From Sporocytophaga sp. (GTDB lineage: Bacteria > Bacteroidota > Bacteroidia > Cytophagales > Cytophagaceae), in the NCBI GenBank assembly GCA_024707265.1, contig JANQAB010000004.1:682001-746000 (forward strand): a stretch of DNA of 64,000 nt, written 5' to 3'. A model generated the notes under the pieces. The model saw only the letters and a program-made list of their open reading frames with translations, had not been told where the DNA came from and searched no databases. The position numbers and the translations under genes are program-made. Shown piece by piece: positions 36,688 through 46,340 of the stretch (positions are counted from its first letter, which is position 1; each line of letters begins with the position of its first letter).

Positions 36688-37714
36688 TTAATATAATTGA
36701 TATTGTTCCGACTTAAGGTAAGAGCCAAATTCGATGGTAATTTTATACGCATTTGCCTCGCAAAGATTGGCGTCTGTAGTTGGGGTAGCTGTCAAGTTTG
36801 ATGTATTATAAATATAACCTGCCTGTACATCGAAATAGGCAGGAGAAATTGCCGGAATATTTACATTTGCTCTGGCTTTACCTTTTACAAGGACATATGG
36901 TCCTGCCCATGTGGTACCGCAGTTTGACCAAAGAAAGTTTTCTCCAAGGTTTGATACATAGTCAAAGTTTCCGTCAAGAGTTTTTCCTGTTTCATATACA
37001 TTAGAATATGAAGTTGCTCCTAGTGTTGCTGTTGTATCTCCTGCAATTGTTAGCCTTAACCCAGCCCAGCCTGATGTAGAAGACCAGGTTCTTTGTTGGA
37101 AGTAATTTCTTTCCCTCACAGCTCCATTAGCATGAGTTACCATAAATTTACCTCTTACACTATGAGTTACAGCATCTTTATGTAATGTGTTGTCAGAAGG
37201 AATTATAACCTGCCAGATATACCCACCGGTGATGTTGGTTACTGTTATTGTTCCGTTTACAGTAACACTCTGGCCTGTGGCATTGGATTCTACTGTATAA
37301 TTATTAAATGTAATAGAGAACCGAGCATCAACATCATTAAAATGAGAGCCGCTTTCAAGTTTAAATGAAACATCTCCGCTTTTCTTTTTATACCCGCATT
37401 TATTCTGCTCTCCATATTTTAATGTGTAGGTCTTTTTACCTGAAGTTTCAATGGAGTCAAATTTAACTACACCACAGGGTAAATCATATGCAGCAATTCT
37501 TGCATTTGCTTCACCACCGCCAATATGGTTGCTGATTACATCATTTACATTTGATATAGCTTCGTCAACTTCAGTTGAGCCTGTATTATCGTTTTGTTTC
37601 AGATTAGTAGGTAAAGTGTTTGTCTGGGGATCTGTTTTGTCTTTTTTGCATCCTGTAAGGACTGAAAAAAGCGAGTAGTGTTAAAAAGAAGAAAGAACGG
37701 ATGTTTTTTTTCAT
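36688..37714 (-). CDS. lipoprotein, paralogue of the downstream gene (frameshift in A6)
   Basis: The start is ATG at 37712-37714 (MKKNIRSFFFLTLLAF). Removing one base of the A6 at 37665-37670 gives a lipobox SVLTGC and a 341-residue open frame through to 36688; without that correction only the last 151 codons appear open. It shares the C-terminal layout of the 35590-36552 protein, including QQRTWSSTSGWAG. Beta-rich with no catalytic motif. Two similar lipoprotein genes in series suggest expression as a pair with separate terminators. Confidence 0.75.
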
Positions 37715-37930
37715 AAAGTTTTGTTTCAAACAATTAGTTTCTGTACGAAAATCAATAAGTTATAGTTGGGATTATATCAGTTTTTAAAATTGTTTTTTTT
37801 GATACTCTTCTTTGTGTAAAGAGAAGTAATTTGTTGTCATACAGTTTATTCAGGGAAAAGAAAATTTGATTTTACTTATTTGTAACTTATCGATTTATAA
37901 AAGATATTCGTGAGCAGATTTACTTTACAA

Positions 37931-38305
37931 ATGGACACTCTATTCGACTTATCTAATATTGCTGCAGGAATTATACTGGCCACTTCAACTTTAATGAAAG
38001 TAAAAAGTATTGCAGATGGTATTTTAAAGATTAGTAATTGGCTTACAGGTTTTAAAGTGATAATAGGGTTTGTTTGTCTTGTTTTAGGATCGATCTTTTT
38101 GTTTCGACCAGGATGTTCTTTATATGATTTGACAGGAATACTGGCCGGTCTTGTACTTCTAACGGATACGCTTATCAATATTCCTGGGATTGGAGAATCA
38201 CTGACCAGACTTTCCAGATCTCTTTTACCATTTACCACTGCAATTGGAGTTGCAGCATTGATAGTTGGAATTCTTGGACTCCTTGATTTAAACTTTTTGT
38301 GTTAA
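37931..38305 (+). CDS. small four-span membrane protein
   Basis: 124 residues from ATG 37931 (MDTLFDLSNIAAGIILATST); a GTG at 37910 would add seven residues. Four hydrophobic segments are seen, e.g. VIIGFVCLVLGSIFLF and AIGVAALIVGILGLL, with glycine-rich turns between. No family recognised; inner-membrane location. Confidence 0.65.
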   Translation: MDTLFDLSNIAAGIILATSTLMKVKSIADGILKISNWLTGFKVIIGFVCLVLGSIFLFRPGCSLYDLTGILAGLVLLTDTLINIPGIGESLTRLSRSLLPFTTAIGVAALIVGILGLLDLNFLC

Positions 38306-38770
38306 ATTTTTCTGAGCAACAATTCTGCTCATTTTAAATCAGAAATGAAAATTTTTACAATTGTGGAAATCTTCTTTTTACACTAATGTCGTGTTTGGCA
38401 TGAGTCTTGCATTTTGAATGCTCATTAAAATAAACCAATAGCTATAGCAATGCTATAGAATTACAATGAAAACTTCTTTATCATTTTTTGTTTATTCTTT
38501 TTTTATCGCTGTTCAAAAAGCTGTAGTTAAGCTTCCTTAGGCCTTTATAATATCTGGCTATACCGGAAGCCAAACGAATACTCATATCCGGGCAATCAAT
38601 CAAATAGTAAATAAACAACATGTAGAAATCTATTTTCAACAGGTTCAATAACCTGTTTAAGTCTAAAGCTATGTATGCTTTGGACGACGGAACTGGCAAT
38701 AACAAAGGGTTTCAGGGGTTGATTGATATTTATGCATAATTATTAATTGAAAATTTAAAAGAAATTAAAA
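38306..38770. other. non-coding gap upstream of terD-like gene
   Basis: AT-rich. It contains an inverted repeat ctatagca-a-tgctatag at 38442-38458. A 74-codon open frame exists on the minus strand (38481-38705), but nothing in its composition supports it as a gene. Confidence 0.4.
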
Positions 38771-39364
38771 ATGATTAATCTGAAAAAAGGATCATCCATC
38801 AATCTTGAGAAAGATGGTGAAAAAATAGAGACAATGTTCTTACGGCTTAACTGGGGAAAGATATCCAAACTATGGGGGCTGCTGCAAGTCAATGTAGACC
38901 TGGATGGAAGTGTAACAATGTTTGATAAGGATAAAAGAGTAATAGATACAGTCTCTTTTAATAAAAGAAGATCAAATGACAGTTCAATCTATCACACAGG
39001 TGATGACCTTACAGGTGATACCTATGAAGACGAAAAGGATAATGAAATTGTATCCATAAATCTTAAAAAAGTATCTCCTGAAATAGAGTCTATTGTGGTA
39101 TATCTGAACTCCTATAAGGGACAGCAATTTCATACTATTCCTTATGCGAAGATAAGACTAGTAGATGGGAATATGAGTGACTCTAAAAAAGCTTTCGCAT
39201 ATTTTGATCTTGCTTCACAACCTGTGTTTAAAGGTAGAGTAGCAATGATCATGGCAAAAATTGTTCGTCATGGAGACAACTGGAAATTTGTCGCAATTGG
39301 TGAACCTGCCACTACGAGAAGCATTGAGGATACAGTAAAACTAATCCGTCATCAGTACTTATAA
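38771..39364 (+). CDS. TerD-family protein
   Basis: 197 residues, a full TerD domain: MINLKKGSSINLEKDG at the start, VDLDGSVTMFDKDKRV, then SIYHTGDDLTGD, the acidic calcium-binding loop, and later MSDSKKAFAYFDL. TerD domains bind calcium and belong to tellurite/stress and phage-resistance systems that usually include TerC, TerB or other ter genes. None is adjacent here, so this is a solitary copy. Cytoplasmic; exact role unknown. Confidence 0.88.
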   Translation: MINLKKGSSINLEKDGEKIETMFLRLNWGKISKLWGLLQVNVDLDGSVTMFDKDKRVIDTVSFNKRRSNDSSIYHTGDDLTGDTYEDEKDNEIVSINLKKVSPEIESIVVYLNSYKGQQFHTIPYAKIRLVDGNMSDSKKAFAYFDLASQPVFKGRVAMIMAKIVRHGDNWKFVAIGEPATTRSIEDTVKLIRHQYL

Positions 39365-39474
39365 CAATGAATGTTTACACTAATAAAAATTTCAATGTCT
39401 GAGTGATCACAGAAAAGATTATTGATGAGAGTAAACTTGCAGAGAAACAAGAATTTGTATTAAAGAAGTAATCT

Positions 39475-39500
39475 AAAAGGAGCAGACCAATGCTCTTTTT
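39475..39500 (+). terminator. terminator-like hairpin downstream of terD-like gene
   Basis: Imperfect stem aaaaggagca / tgctcttttt around gaccaa. The rest of the 39365-39730 gap holds a 23-codon coding-like remnant ending at 39471 (VITEKIIDESKLAEKQEFVL) and otherwise no gene. Confidence 0.5.
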
Positions 39501-39730
39501 ACGTTTTTGCCAGTTAGCTTATTTTAAATTAAATAAACTAACTGGTAAAGTGTTGTTAATTAATTTATTAAGTTTTCATTTGTGTAATCCCTATCGGGGA
39601 AAATACATATTAGCGTGTATACTTAAAATGAAATAAACCTATTTAAAATTGGATTTATTTTATTAATTTTAGCATCTTAAAAATAAGTCAATCTGTTAAA
39701 TATTTTTCTATTTAATAATTAAAGTTAGCA

Positions 39731-40813
39731 ATGGATTATAAAAAGTTAGTTCCCTTCATTCTGCTAGTATTAATCAGTATTTCAGGTATATCCCAAACAA
39801 TCAAGACTGAAGTAAGAGATAAAAAAGACAGATTAGTTCAAAAAAACAGAGTTAACTTTTATGGTAAACTGGAAAACGATCTGAGTGGTATAGCAACAAT
39901 TAAATATGAATATGATCGGAAGGGTAAACTGGAGAAGAAGTCATACTTCAATAAGGATGGACTAATGATAAAACCAGACACCTCTTCTGTTAATCTGGAA
40001 TATCCTTCATATACTTTATATAAATATAACGAACAAGGATTGATTTCGGAGATCAGTAATCATTATTTTGATGGCTCTTATCTGGATCTTGCGAATAAAC
40101 CTGCTGTAAAGAGATTTAAGTATAAAAACAATCAGCTTATAGATGAATTCAATTTTGACAAAAGAGGAAAGTTGAGAGGAGTTGGAAATCTGGAAAAAGC
40201 TGTAGTTAAATATACTTATGCAGGAAGGCAGCTCATTGAAGTCAGAAGTTATGATAAAGACAAAAAAATTCTTGATTTCGGATTGAATATTGAGAGACAT
40301 ACTTATGACAGTCTTGGAAGGAGAGCAAGAACTACTTATCATTTTGCAAATTCAGAGATTTTCCTGACAGACAGATATTTTTACAATAACAAGGGGCAGT
40401 TAATTAAAAAGGAAAGTTATAAGAAAAATGGTCAGCTTGATTATTCAGTTAAATACACATACGCAAGTAATGATCAGATCATTAAGAGGGAGTATCAATA
40501 TTCTAACAGAAAAACAGAGATCGAAAAACATGGATTTGAGGTTAGTATTCCAGGTTGGAAAATCACTAATCTACCTTCTCTAGATGCAATTAAAGATATA
40601 GATGGCATAGGTGCATTTTATTTTACGTTGGATCAGGCTGGGAATATTAAAGAGCTGAGGAGATCTCATGGCAAGGACCCGTTGATGTATGCTGTGATGC
40701 CCTATATTTTGCAGATTAAGTTTGAAAAAGATGATAAAAACCCTGTAAGCAATTTGAAAGGAGAGATTAAGGTCGGGGTTTTGAATAAGGATATTGAAGT
40801 AGAGGAGTTTTAA
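39731..40813 (+). CDS. exported YD-repeat-like protein
   Basis: 360 residues with a signal peptide (MDYKKLVPFILLVLISISGI, cleaved near SQT). From residue ~50 to ~255 there are repeated strand units of the form Y-x-Y-x3-G-x-L/I (YEYDRKGKLEKKSYFNKDG, YFYNNKGQLIKKESYKKNGQ), like RHS/YD or MORN-type beta repeats. The last ~100 residues are different and possibly globular. Probably periplasmic or surface-exposed. No toxin domain is seen at the C-terminus. Confidence 0.7.
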   Translation: MDYKKLVPFILLVLISISGISQTIKTEVRDKKDRLVQKNRVNFYGKLENDLSGIATIKYEYDRKGKLEKKSYFNKDGLMIKPDTSSVNLEYPSYTLYKYNEQGLISEISNHYFDGSYLDLANKPAVKRFKYKNNQLIDEFNFDKRGKLRGVGNLEKAVVKYTYAGRQLIEVRSYDKDKKILDFGLNIERHTYDSLGRRARTTYHFANSEIFLTDRYFYNNKGQLIKKESYKKNGQLDYSVKYTYASNDQIIKREYQYSNRKTEIEKHGFEVSIPGWKITNLPSLDAIKDIDGIGAFYFTLDQAGNIKELRRSHGKDPLMYAVMPYILQIKFEKDDKNPVSNLKGEIKVGVLNKDIEVEEF

Positions 40814-40889
40814 ATAATTTTAAATTTCAGGAATGAATTTTAAGAGATCACCTAAATTAAAATATTGATCTTCTCCGTTATCATAAAAA

Positions 40890-40917
40890 AGGCCAGTTGG
40901 ACAATTCCAGCTGGCCT
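40890..40917. terminator. bidirectional terminator between convergent genes
   Basis: Stem aggccagttgg / ccagctggcct (one G-U pair) around acaatt, with A/T flanks on both sides. Confidence 0.85.
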
Positions 40918-40941
40918 ATTTTATTTATAATAAATTTGCCA

Positions 40942-41586
40942 TTACAGATACAAAAATATACCTAACTGAACACTTCTTAAATTAAAGTTGAAATCTAAAT
41001 TTCCAGTTCTGTCTTTACTGTCATTGGGAAATTTTTCAACAGTATGAGTATATCCGATTTCTCCAACAAGAAACTCAATGCCAACTTTTGAATATGGGAA
41101 GAAAACGATACCAGGTCTTAAATTTGGATTAAAAGAATTTACTTTGGTTTCGGTAGTTACAATATTGAATCCATTATATGATTCATCTTTGTTTTTACCA
41201 AATCTGAAATCAAGGGCCGCTTGTCCGAAGATTGCGAAGTTGTCGCCAAATTTTTTATAATATCTTCCAAATGGACCTATCAGGAAATAGGGATTTTTAT
41301 CCTTCAATTCAGGTGTACCACCACTTGCAGGTGTTTTGTAAGTATTGCCTCCAAAGCCAATTGTTAATCCCAAGGCTAGGTTTTCTGCAATGAAATATCC
41401 AACAGTTGGTGTTACATAGTATGAGGTATTTTTAGTTCCATCTGTGGTTGTTGATCCATTTTTAAATTTAGATGCAGAGGATTCGATGCCCACTCCACCT
41501 CCTACAAGAAATTTACCTTGTTCCAATTGAGCAAAAGAAGTAAGTGATGCCAGTAATAAGGCAATTGAAAGTAATTGTTTTTTCAT
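40942..41586 (-). CDS. outer-membrane beta-barrel protein
   Basis: 214 residues. Signal peptide MKKQLLSIALLLASLTSFAQ. The mature protein is made of alternating amphipathic strands with glycine-rich turns (KFLVGGGVGIESSASKFKN, NLALGLTIGFGGNTY) and ends ...RSVQLGIFLYL, a C-terminal strand fit for BAM-dependent insertion. It is of the small 8-stranded OmpA/OmpW-like barrel type common in Bacteroidota. No OmpA peptidoglycan-binding domain is attached. Its specific role is unknown. Confidence 0.82.
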   Translation of the reverse strand: MKKQLLSIALLLASLTSFAQLEQGKFLVGGGVGIESSASKFKNGSTTTDGTKNTSYYVTPTVGYFIAENLALGLTIGFGGNTYKTPASGGTPELKDKNPYFLIGPFGRYYKKFGDNFAIFGQAALDFRFGKNKDESYNGFNIVTTETKVNSFNPNLRPGIVFFPYSKVGIEFLVGEIGYTHTVEKFPNDSKDRTGNLDFNFNLRSVQLGIFLYL

Positions 41587-41775
41587 TGTATTGATTGGTT
41601 AGTTAAAGTTTTAATTACTCGAAGATAAAAGTCTACATTTATAATGAAGTCAGACTTATTCCCAAATTCAGTCGAAGTTTAAATATAATTTTTGAAAAAT
41701 TGTTTAGTAATAAATAAAAAAATGTTAACCCGTACTTACAAAGAAAAAAAAACAAACCTGATTTATAGATTGATC

Positions 41776-42486
41776 TTATTGCATTCGAAGGCTGTTAAGA
41801 ATTTCTTTCAATTCTGGATCAGATGCATATTTAATGTAAATTTTTTCCAGTTTTCCTTCAGACTCAATCGGATTATAGCCAGCCAGAAGTAACGATTGTG
41901 CTGTTATCTGAAAAATATAGGTAATTCCTGCATAACCATGATCATATTTGTCAAATTCTGAAATGGTTTTATTGTGAAGATTTACAAATAACCTGCAATA
42001 CTCCGCAAACTCCTCTTTACTCATTGATTCAACCTCTTTTAGTTTTTGGATTCTTTCAATTTCACTTTTGGAATAGAAGACATAACCAAATTTAAGAGCG
42101 GTATCTTTTTCAAGCGTTCTGATAAGAGTTTTATTTCCTTTCACAGCAGTGTCATTTCCATTCCAGGCCATATGAAAACTTTTGCCGGGAACAAAATTCA
42201 GGAGGGTAGATGCATGCACCAATTCATTCCCCTTCTTGCTTTTAGATATAACATATACCCGGTTTTTTTTGTAAGCAATTTTTTCATATTTATACTTATC
42301 CGCCGGCGAATCTTTGGGATAAAGGTCAAAAAATAATTGTCTTGAAATTATTGAATCCTTAGTAATACTAGTCTGAATGATGCCATTTCTATTAATAAAA
42401 TACCAATCACCTACGAGCGTTTTTTTTTGGGAAAATGCTGAAAAACAATATAATAAAAGTAGAAATGTTAGTTTTATAATTCTCAT
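41776..42486 (-). CDS. exported protein of unknown function
   Basis: 236 residues with a signal peptide (MRIIKLTFLLLLYCFSAFSQ). The first half looks lipocalin-like (TLVGDWYFINRNGIIQTSIT, YKKNRVYVISKSKKGNELVH). The C-terminal ~90 residues are helical (EFAEYCRLFVNLHNKTISEF). No known motif. Likely periplasmic. Confidence 0.65.
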   Translation of the reverse strand: MRIIKLTFLLLLYCFSAFSQKKTLVGDWYFINRNGIIQTSITKDSIISRQLFFDLYPKDSPADKYKYEKIAYKKNRVYVISKSKKGNELVHASTLLNFVPGKSFHMAWNGNDTAVKGNKTLIRTLEKDTALKFGYVFYSKSEIERIQKLKEVESMSKEEFAEYCRLFVNLHNKTISEFDKYDHGYAGITYIFQITAQSLLLAGYNPIESEGKLEKIYIKYASDPELKEILNSLRMQ

Positions 42487-43106
42487 TTAAGTGAGTTCTG
42501 TGTTTTTAAAATGACAATTGCCAGTAATTCGATTCTAAATTCTTTAATTCAATCCTATTTTTAATAAAGCAAAATCAAATCTTTATGTTTATTATGCGAA
42601 TTATCTAATGTTTGTAATGATGCAACGTGAAGGTTATAGATTAGTTATCTTAATTATAGATTCTTCAGTTTGTTGTTGCTTGTTAATCAGTAATTTACTT
42701 TTAATAGGTAAAAAATCCTATTAAAAATATAAAAAATACATTCAAGATTCATGCAAAAATATCAGCATTAAAAAGGTGTTAGTACATGTATATTGTGTAT
42801 TAGTCTTGATTATTTGGTTTTTAGTCTAAAAATTTAGCATCATATTAAAATATTGCATACTTTTGGACTTCCATAGTTGGTTGAAAGATCCCGGAGATCA
42901 ATATACTCCCCGTATATCCTCCGGGATTATTTTTTTATGCTCATTAAAGCTTCCCTGACTGACTTTGATTTACTATTAATGTTTATTGATTCGTTAAACA
43001 TTTTCTGCTTATTTAGGTCTATTTATATTTTAGGTACAAAAATAATTTCATTGTATTGACTCAGTGAATTGCAACATGGTTTATTTTTAATTATATTTTA
43101 TATACT
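42487..43106. other. 620-base non-coding gap
   Basis: Very AT-rich. The only structure is the promoter-like box and orphan terminator described at 42858-42935; no ORF. Confidence 0.5.
42858..42935 (+). ncRNA. candidate small RNA ending in an orphan terminator
   Basis: TACTTTTG at 42858-42865 fits the Bacteroidota -7 box TAnnTTTG, though no clear -33 TTG is seen. About 25 bases on is a nested hairpin: outer arms atcccggag (42888-42896) / ctccgggat (42919-42927), inner arms atatac / gtatat, then seven T. No gene on this strand precedes it, so the terminator would end a ~65-nt transcript. Inferred only. Confidence 0.4.
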
Positions 43107-43637
43107 ATGGATATCGGTAAATTCTGGGAAATAATTGAGCAGTCGAAAAAAAATACAAATGATGATATCTATTTGCAACTGGATAATCTTCGTGAGGAGT
43201 TGCAGCGTTTGAATAAAAATGAAATAATAAAAGCTCAGGAAATATTTTTGGATTTAATGGATCAGGCATATAAATGGGATTTGTGGGCAGCGGCATATAC
43301 GATTCAAGGGGGATGTTCAGATGATGGATTTATTGATTTCAGAGCGTGGTTGATCGGAAGAGGAAAGGAAGTATATTATGCTGCTCTCGAAAATTCTGAT
43401 TCTCTTTCTCAGATGTCACAGGAGGCACTCAAAGACAGTGAAGCCGGAGAAGAGTATAATTACCTATTTGCTGAAGCTTACGAAGAGCTTACAGATGAGG
43501 AAATGCCAGAGATTGAGCGGACCCATAAAACAAATCCTGATGGCAAGGAATGGGATGAAGAAAATATAAATGAATTCAGACGGATTAACCCTAATCTGTT
43601 TGAAAAATTTAGAGAGGAATGGGAAATTGACGATTAA
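43107..43637 (+). CDS. DUF4240 family protein
   Basis: 176 residues. It matches the DUF4240 pattern: MDIGKFWEIIEQSK at the start, LQRLNKNEIIKAQEIF, then LWAAAYTIQGGCSDDGFIDF followed by RAWLIGRGKEVY. The C-terminal ~60 residues are very acidic. Members occur singly or near immunity-type genes; the function is unknown. No signal peptide. Confidence 0.82.
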   Translation: MDIGKFWEIIEQSKKNTNDDIYLQLDNLREELQRLNKNEIIKAQEIFLDLMDQAYKWDLWAAAYTIQGGCSDDGFIDFRAWLIGRGKEVYYAALENSDSLSQMSQEALKDSEAGEEYNYLFAEAYEELTDEEMPEIERTHKTNPDGKEWDEENINEFRRINPNLFEKFREEWEIDD

Positions 43638-43705
43638 TCTAATAATGGTTTAATCATCTAATTAACTTTTTACAATCTTTCCGGGCATAATTTTATTTTT
43701 TATTC

Positions 43706-45187
43706 ATGGAAAAGGCTGCAGGTCATAAAACAATACCACATGATTCTTCAAGGAAACTTACGAAGTTATATATTCTTGCCTTATCTGCCGTAGCATTTTT
43801 AACCCTTCTTGGACAAATCCTGATTCAAAGAGCTTTATCTAATCAGACGAAAGATTCATACGTTGTTAATATGTCTGGCAGGCAGAGGATGTTAAGTCAG
43901 AAAATCTGTAAGTTATGTCTTTCAATAGAGCGAAGCCCAGACTCATTGTACAGAGCAGAGTCAGCCCAAAAGCTTCGGGCTGCATTAGATATATGGAGCC
44001 GGTTTCAGTATGGACTGAGAATGGGGGATACATCTATAAATCTCCCCGCAAATGAAAATCACGAGGTTGAGCTATTATTTGAGGAAGCAAATACCTACTA
44101 TAATGAAATTTATAATAAAGCAGGAAATATCTCTTCAGTAGTAAGCAATAAACAGTGGAGCTCAAATCTGATCAGAGAGGATATAGAAACGATACTCATG
44201 AATGAGGCTTCTTACCTTAATCTAATGGATTTGATTGTGAAGGAATTTGAAAAGGAAGCAAGACTTAAAGTGTTATTTCTTAAAAAGATAGAAATGATAT
44301 TGTTTGTCATTACTTTTTGGGTATTGCTGCTTGAAGGATTTTTTATTTTCAGACCGGCAGCTCAAAAGATCAGTTTAGTAATTGCAGACCTTATCAATAA
44401 GGAAGCGCAATTGAGAACTTTGAATAGTCAGCTGGAGATAAAAATAAATGAAAGAACAAAAGAATTGTTTGAAAAGAATCAGGAGCTGGAAGTGAAAAAT
44501 AAACAACTGGATAAAATAAATAAAGACCTTGATACCTTTGTTTATACAGCTTCTCATGATTTGAAAGCACCTATTAAAAATATAGAAGCACTTTTTCATT
44601 TGTTGAAAGGACAGGTTCCCGAGACTCAATCAAAGGCCAATGAGATTACGGAGATGATGGATGAATCTATTTTAAAATTTAAGGATGTGTTGAGTGAACT
44701 TGGGTATATTGGAAAGGTACAGGGAGAGATTGAAACAGGAACAGAGAAAGTAGCTTTTAAAGATGTAATAGAAGAGATTAAATTATCAATCAAAGATCAG
44801 GTACAAAGTTCAGGAGCTATAATTAATGAAAACTTTAAAGCTGTTCCGGAGATAAGTTTTTCTCTTAAGAATTTAAGAAGCATTTTATTTAATCTGCTGT
44901 CTAATGCAATAAAATATAAAGATCCGGAAAGACCTCCAATAATAAATATCTCAACCAAGATGATTGAAGATTATATTGTCTTACAGGTGAGTGATAATGG
45001 AATTGGCATAAAGGAAAATGAAATATCAGAAATTTTTAATATGTACAAACGATTGCATAGTCATGTAGAAGGCTCAGGAGTGGGGATGTCTATAGTTAAA
45101 AGGATTCTGGATAATAATGGAGGGAAAATTGAAGTTAAAAGTAAAGTAGGGGTGGGATCTACTTTTAACGTTTATTTCAAGTGTTAA
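43706..45187 (+). CDS. membrane sensor histidine kinase with PilJ-type sensor domain
   Basis: 493 residues. TM1 ~23-42, a periplasmic PilJ/NIT-type helical domain with the signature VNMSGRQRMLSQKICKLCLS, TM2 ~190-215 (MILFVITFWVLLLEGFFIF), then a coiled coil (ERTKELFEKNQELEVKNKQL). The HisKA helix has phospho-acceptor His in TASHDLKAPIKN. HATPase boxes follow: NLLSNAIKYKD (N), VSDNGIG (G1), GSGVGMSIVKRI (G2). It autophosphorylates on sensing an unknown signal; no response regulator is adjacent on the same strand. The convergent REC-CRP gene is a possible partner but is better placed with its own kinase. Confidence 0.92.
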   Translation: MEKAAGHKTIPHDSSRKLTKLYILALSAVAFLTLLGQILIQRALSNQTKDSYVVNMSGRQRMLSQKICKLCLSIERSPDSLYRAESAQKLRAALDIWSRFQYGLRMGDTSINLPANENHEVELLFEEANTYYNEIYNKAGNISSVVSNKQWSSNLIREDIETILMNEASYLNLMDLIVKEFEKEARLKVLFLKKIEMILFVITFWVLLLEGFFIFRPAAQKISLVIADLINKEAQLRTLNSQLEIKINERTKELFEKNQELEVKNKQLDKINKDLDTFVYTASHDLKAPIKNIEALFHLLKGQVPETQSKANEITEMMDESILKFKDVLSELGYIGKVQGEIETGTEKVAFKDVIEEIKLSIKDQVQSSGAIINENFKAVPEISFSLKNLRSILFNLLSNAIKYKDPERPPIINISTKMIEDYIVLQVSDNGIGIKENEISEIFNMYKRLHSHVEGSGVGMSIVKRILDNNGGKIEVKSKVGVGSTFNVYFKC

Positions 45188-45192
45188 AAAAC

Positions 45193-45226
45193 AAAACGTG
45201 ACCATAATGCTTCATAGTCACGTTTT
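45193..45226. terminator. bidirectional terminator between convergent signalling genes
   Basis: Perfect 10-bp stem aaaacgtgac / gtcacgtttt; the inner cata/tcata can extend it. Confidence 0.88.
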
Positions 45227-45255
45227 ATTAAATCTTTATTTGCGAAAATTAATTT

Positions 45256-46317
45256 TCAATGCTTCAGTTTGGATAATTTATCTACATTTACAATAGTAAT
45301 TTTGCTGCCCGCAATCTGGATAAAACCTTCCTCTTTGAAATCAGTGAGCGTACGGATTACAGTTTCTTTGGAGGCGCCTACAATACTGGATAAATCGTCT
45401 CTGGATATAGCCATAGTAAATTCTTTACTGTCGGTACTTTGATATTTTTTCTGAAGCATTAGCAAAGCTTCTGCAACCCGTTTTCTAACTGAGCCATAAG
45501 CAAGTTTAAGAAGCCTTTCCTCTTTCTCTATTACATTATCAGAAAGAAGTTTTATGAATTTGTTGGCAACGTCTCTGTTGTTATAAAGCAAAGCAAAAAA
45601 ATCTTCCTTCAAAATGGAGCATATTTTTGCATCTTCCAATGCTACAGCGCTTTCTGTGTATGCTGAATTTTCAAGTAAATCTGTATAACCAAAGAAGTCT
45701 CCTTCTTTATAGAGACCTGTAATAAATTCATTTCCGAGTTTATCAGTTCTGGAAGTTTTGATTTTACCACTACTTACAAAGTATAAAAAGTTGGGATAAT
45801 TGCCTTGTGAGAATATGGAGTGTTTCTTAGGAACGGAGATAATTCTCTGATCATTATTGGAAAGATTTTCCAGTTCTTTTACTCCTCTTACTTTGCTTAT
45901 AAATTCGTCCAGCCCTTCTGCCGTTTTCTTAAATTCTTCTTTTATAAGATCATTTTTCTTAAGCCTTGTTTCAACTGCATCCAGAAGTTCCACATCATCA
46001 AATGGCTTTGTGAGATAGTCATCTGCACCAAGTTTCATTCCTTTACGCATATCTTCCTTTTCTGCTTTTGCAGTAAGGAATATAAATGGAATACTTGCGG
46101 TTGCTGAATTTTTACTCAATACATGCAATACTCCGAAGCCATCAAGTTCTGGCATCATCACATCACAGATGATCAGATCCGGATTTTCTATTTTGGCTAG
46201 TTCAACACCAATCTTACCATTTTCTGCTGTAACTACTTTGTAATTTGATAACTCAAGAATCTCTGCCGTATTCTCTCTTACCTCCTGGTTATCTTCTATG
46301 AGTAAAATTTTTTTCAT
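45256..46317 (-). CDS. response regulator with CRP/FNR-type output (REC-cNMP-HTH)
   Basis: 353 residues. REC domain 1-120 with acidic pocket IEDN, phospho-acceptor Asp in LIICDVMMPELDG, and Lys in LTKPFDD. A linker, then a cyclic-nucleotide-binding fold (~150-265, KKHSIFSQGNYPNFLYFVSS), and a Crp-type winged HTH (~275-350, RDDLSSIVGASKETVIRTL). There is no FNR-type cysteine cluster, so oxygen would not be sensed directly by Fe-S. A phospho-signal is joined to CRP-type DNA binding in one chain. It lies 24 bases after its kinase gene and close to ldhA and two usp genes, so control of a low-energy or low-oxygen regulon is a reasonable inference. Confidence 0.9.
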   Translation of the reverse strand: MKKILLIEDNQEVRENTAEILELSNYKVVTAENGKIGVELAKIENPDLIICDVMMPELDGFGVLHVLSKNSATASIPFIFLTAKAEKEDMRKGMKLGADDYLTKPFDDVELLDAVETRLKKNDLIKEEFKKTAEGLDEFISKVRGVKELENLSNNDQRIISVPKKHSIFSQGNYPNFLYFVSSGKIKTSRTDKLGNEFITGLYKEGDFFGYTDLLENSAYTESAVALEDAKICSILKEDFFALLYNNRDVANKFIKLLSDNVIEKEERLLKLAYGSVRKRVAEALLMLQKKYQSTDSKEFTMAISRDDLSSIVGASKETVIRTLTDFKEEGFIQIAGSKITIVNVDKLSKLKH

Positions 46318-46340
46318 ATTTACTAATTATAAAAAAACGA

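Noticed and set aside
38481..38705. 74-codon minus-strand frame upstream of the TerD-like gene
   Set aside because: No homologous motif, weak composition and isolated; not enough to call a gene.
39731..40813. RHS/YD polymorphic toxin
   Set aside because: Only short YD-like repeats; no RHS core motif, no toxin tip and no immunity gene behind it.
45256..46317. Oxygen-sensing FNR
   Set aside because: The cNMP-like domain lacks the N-terminal cysteine cluster needed for an Fe-S centre.
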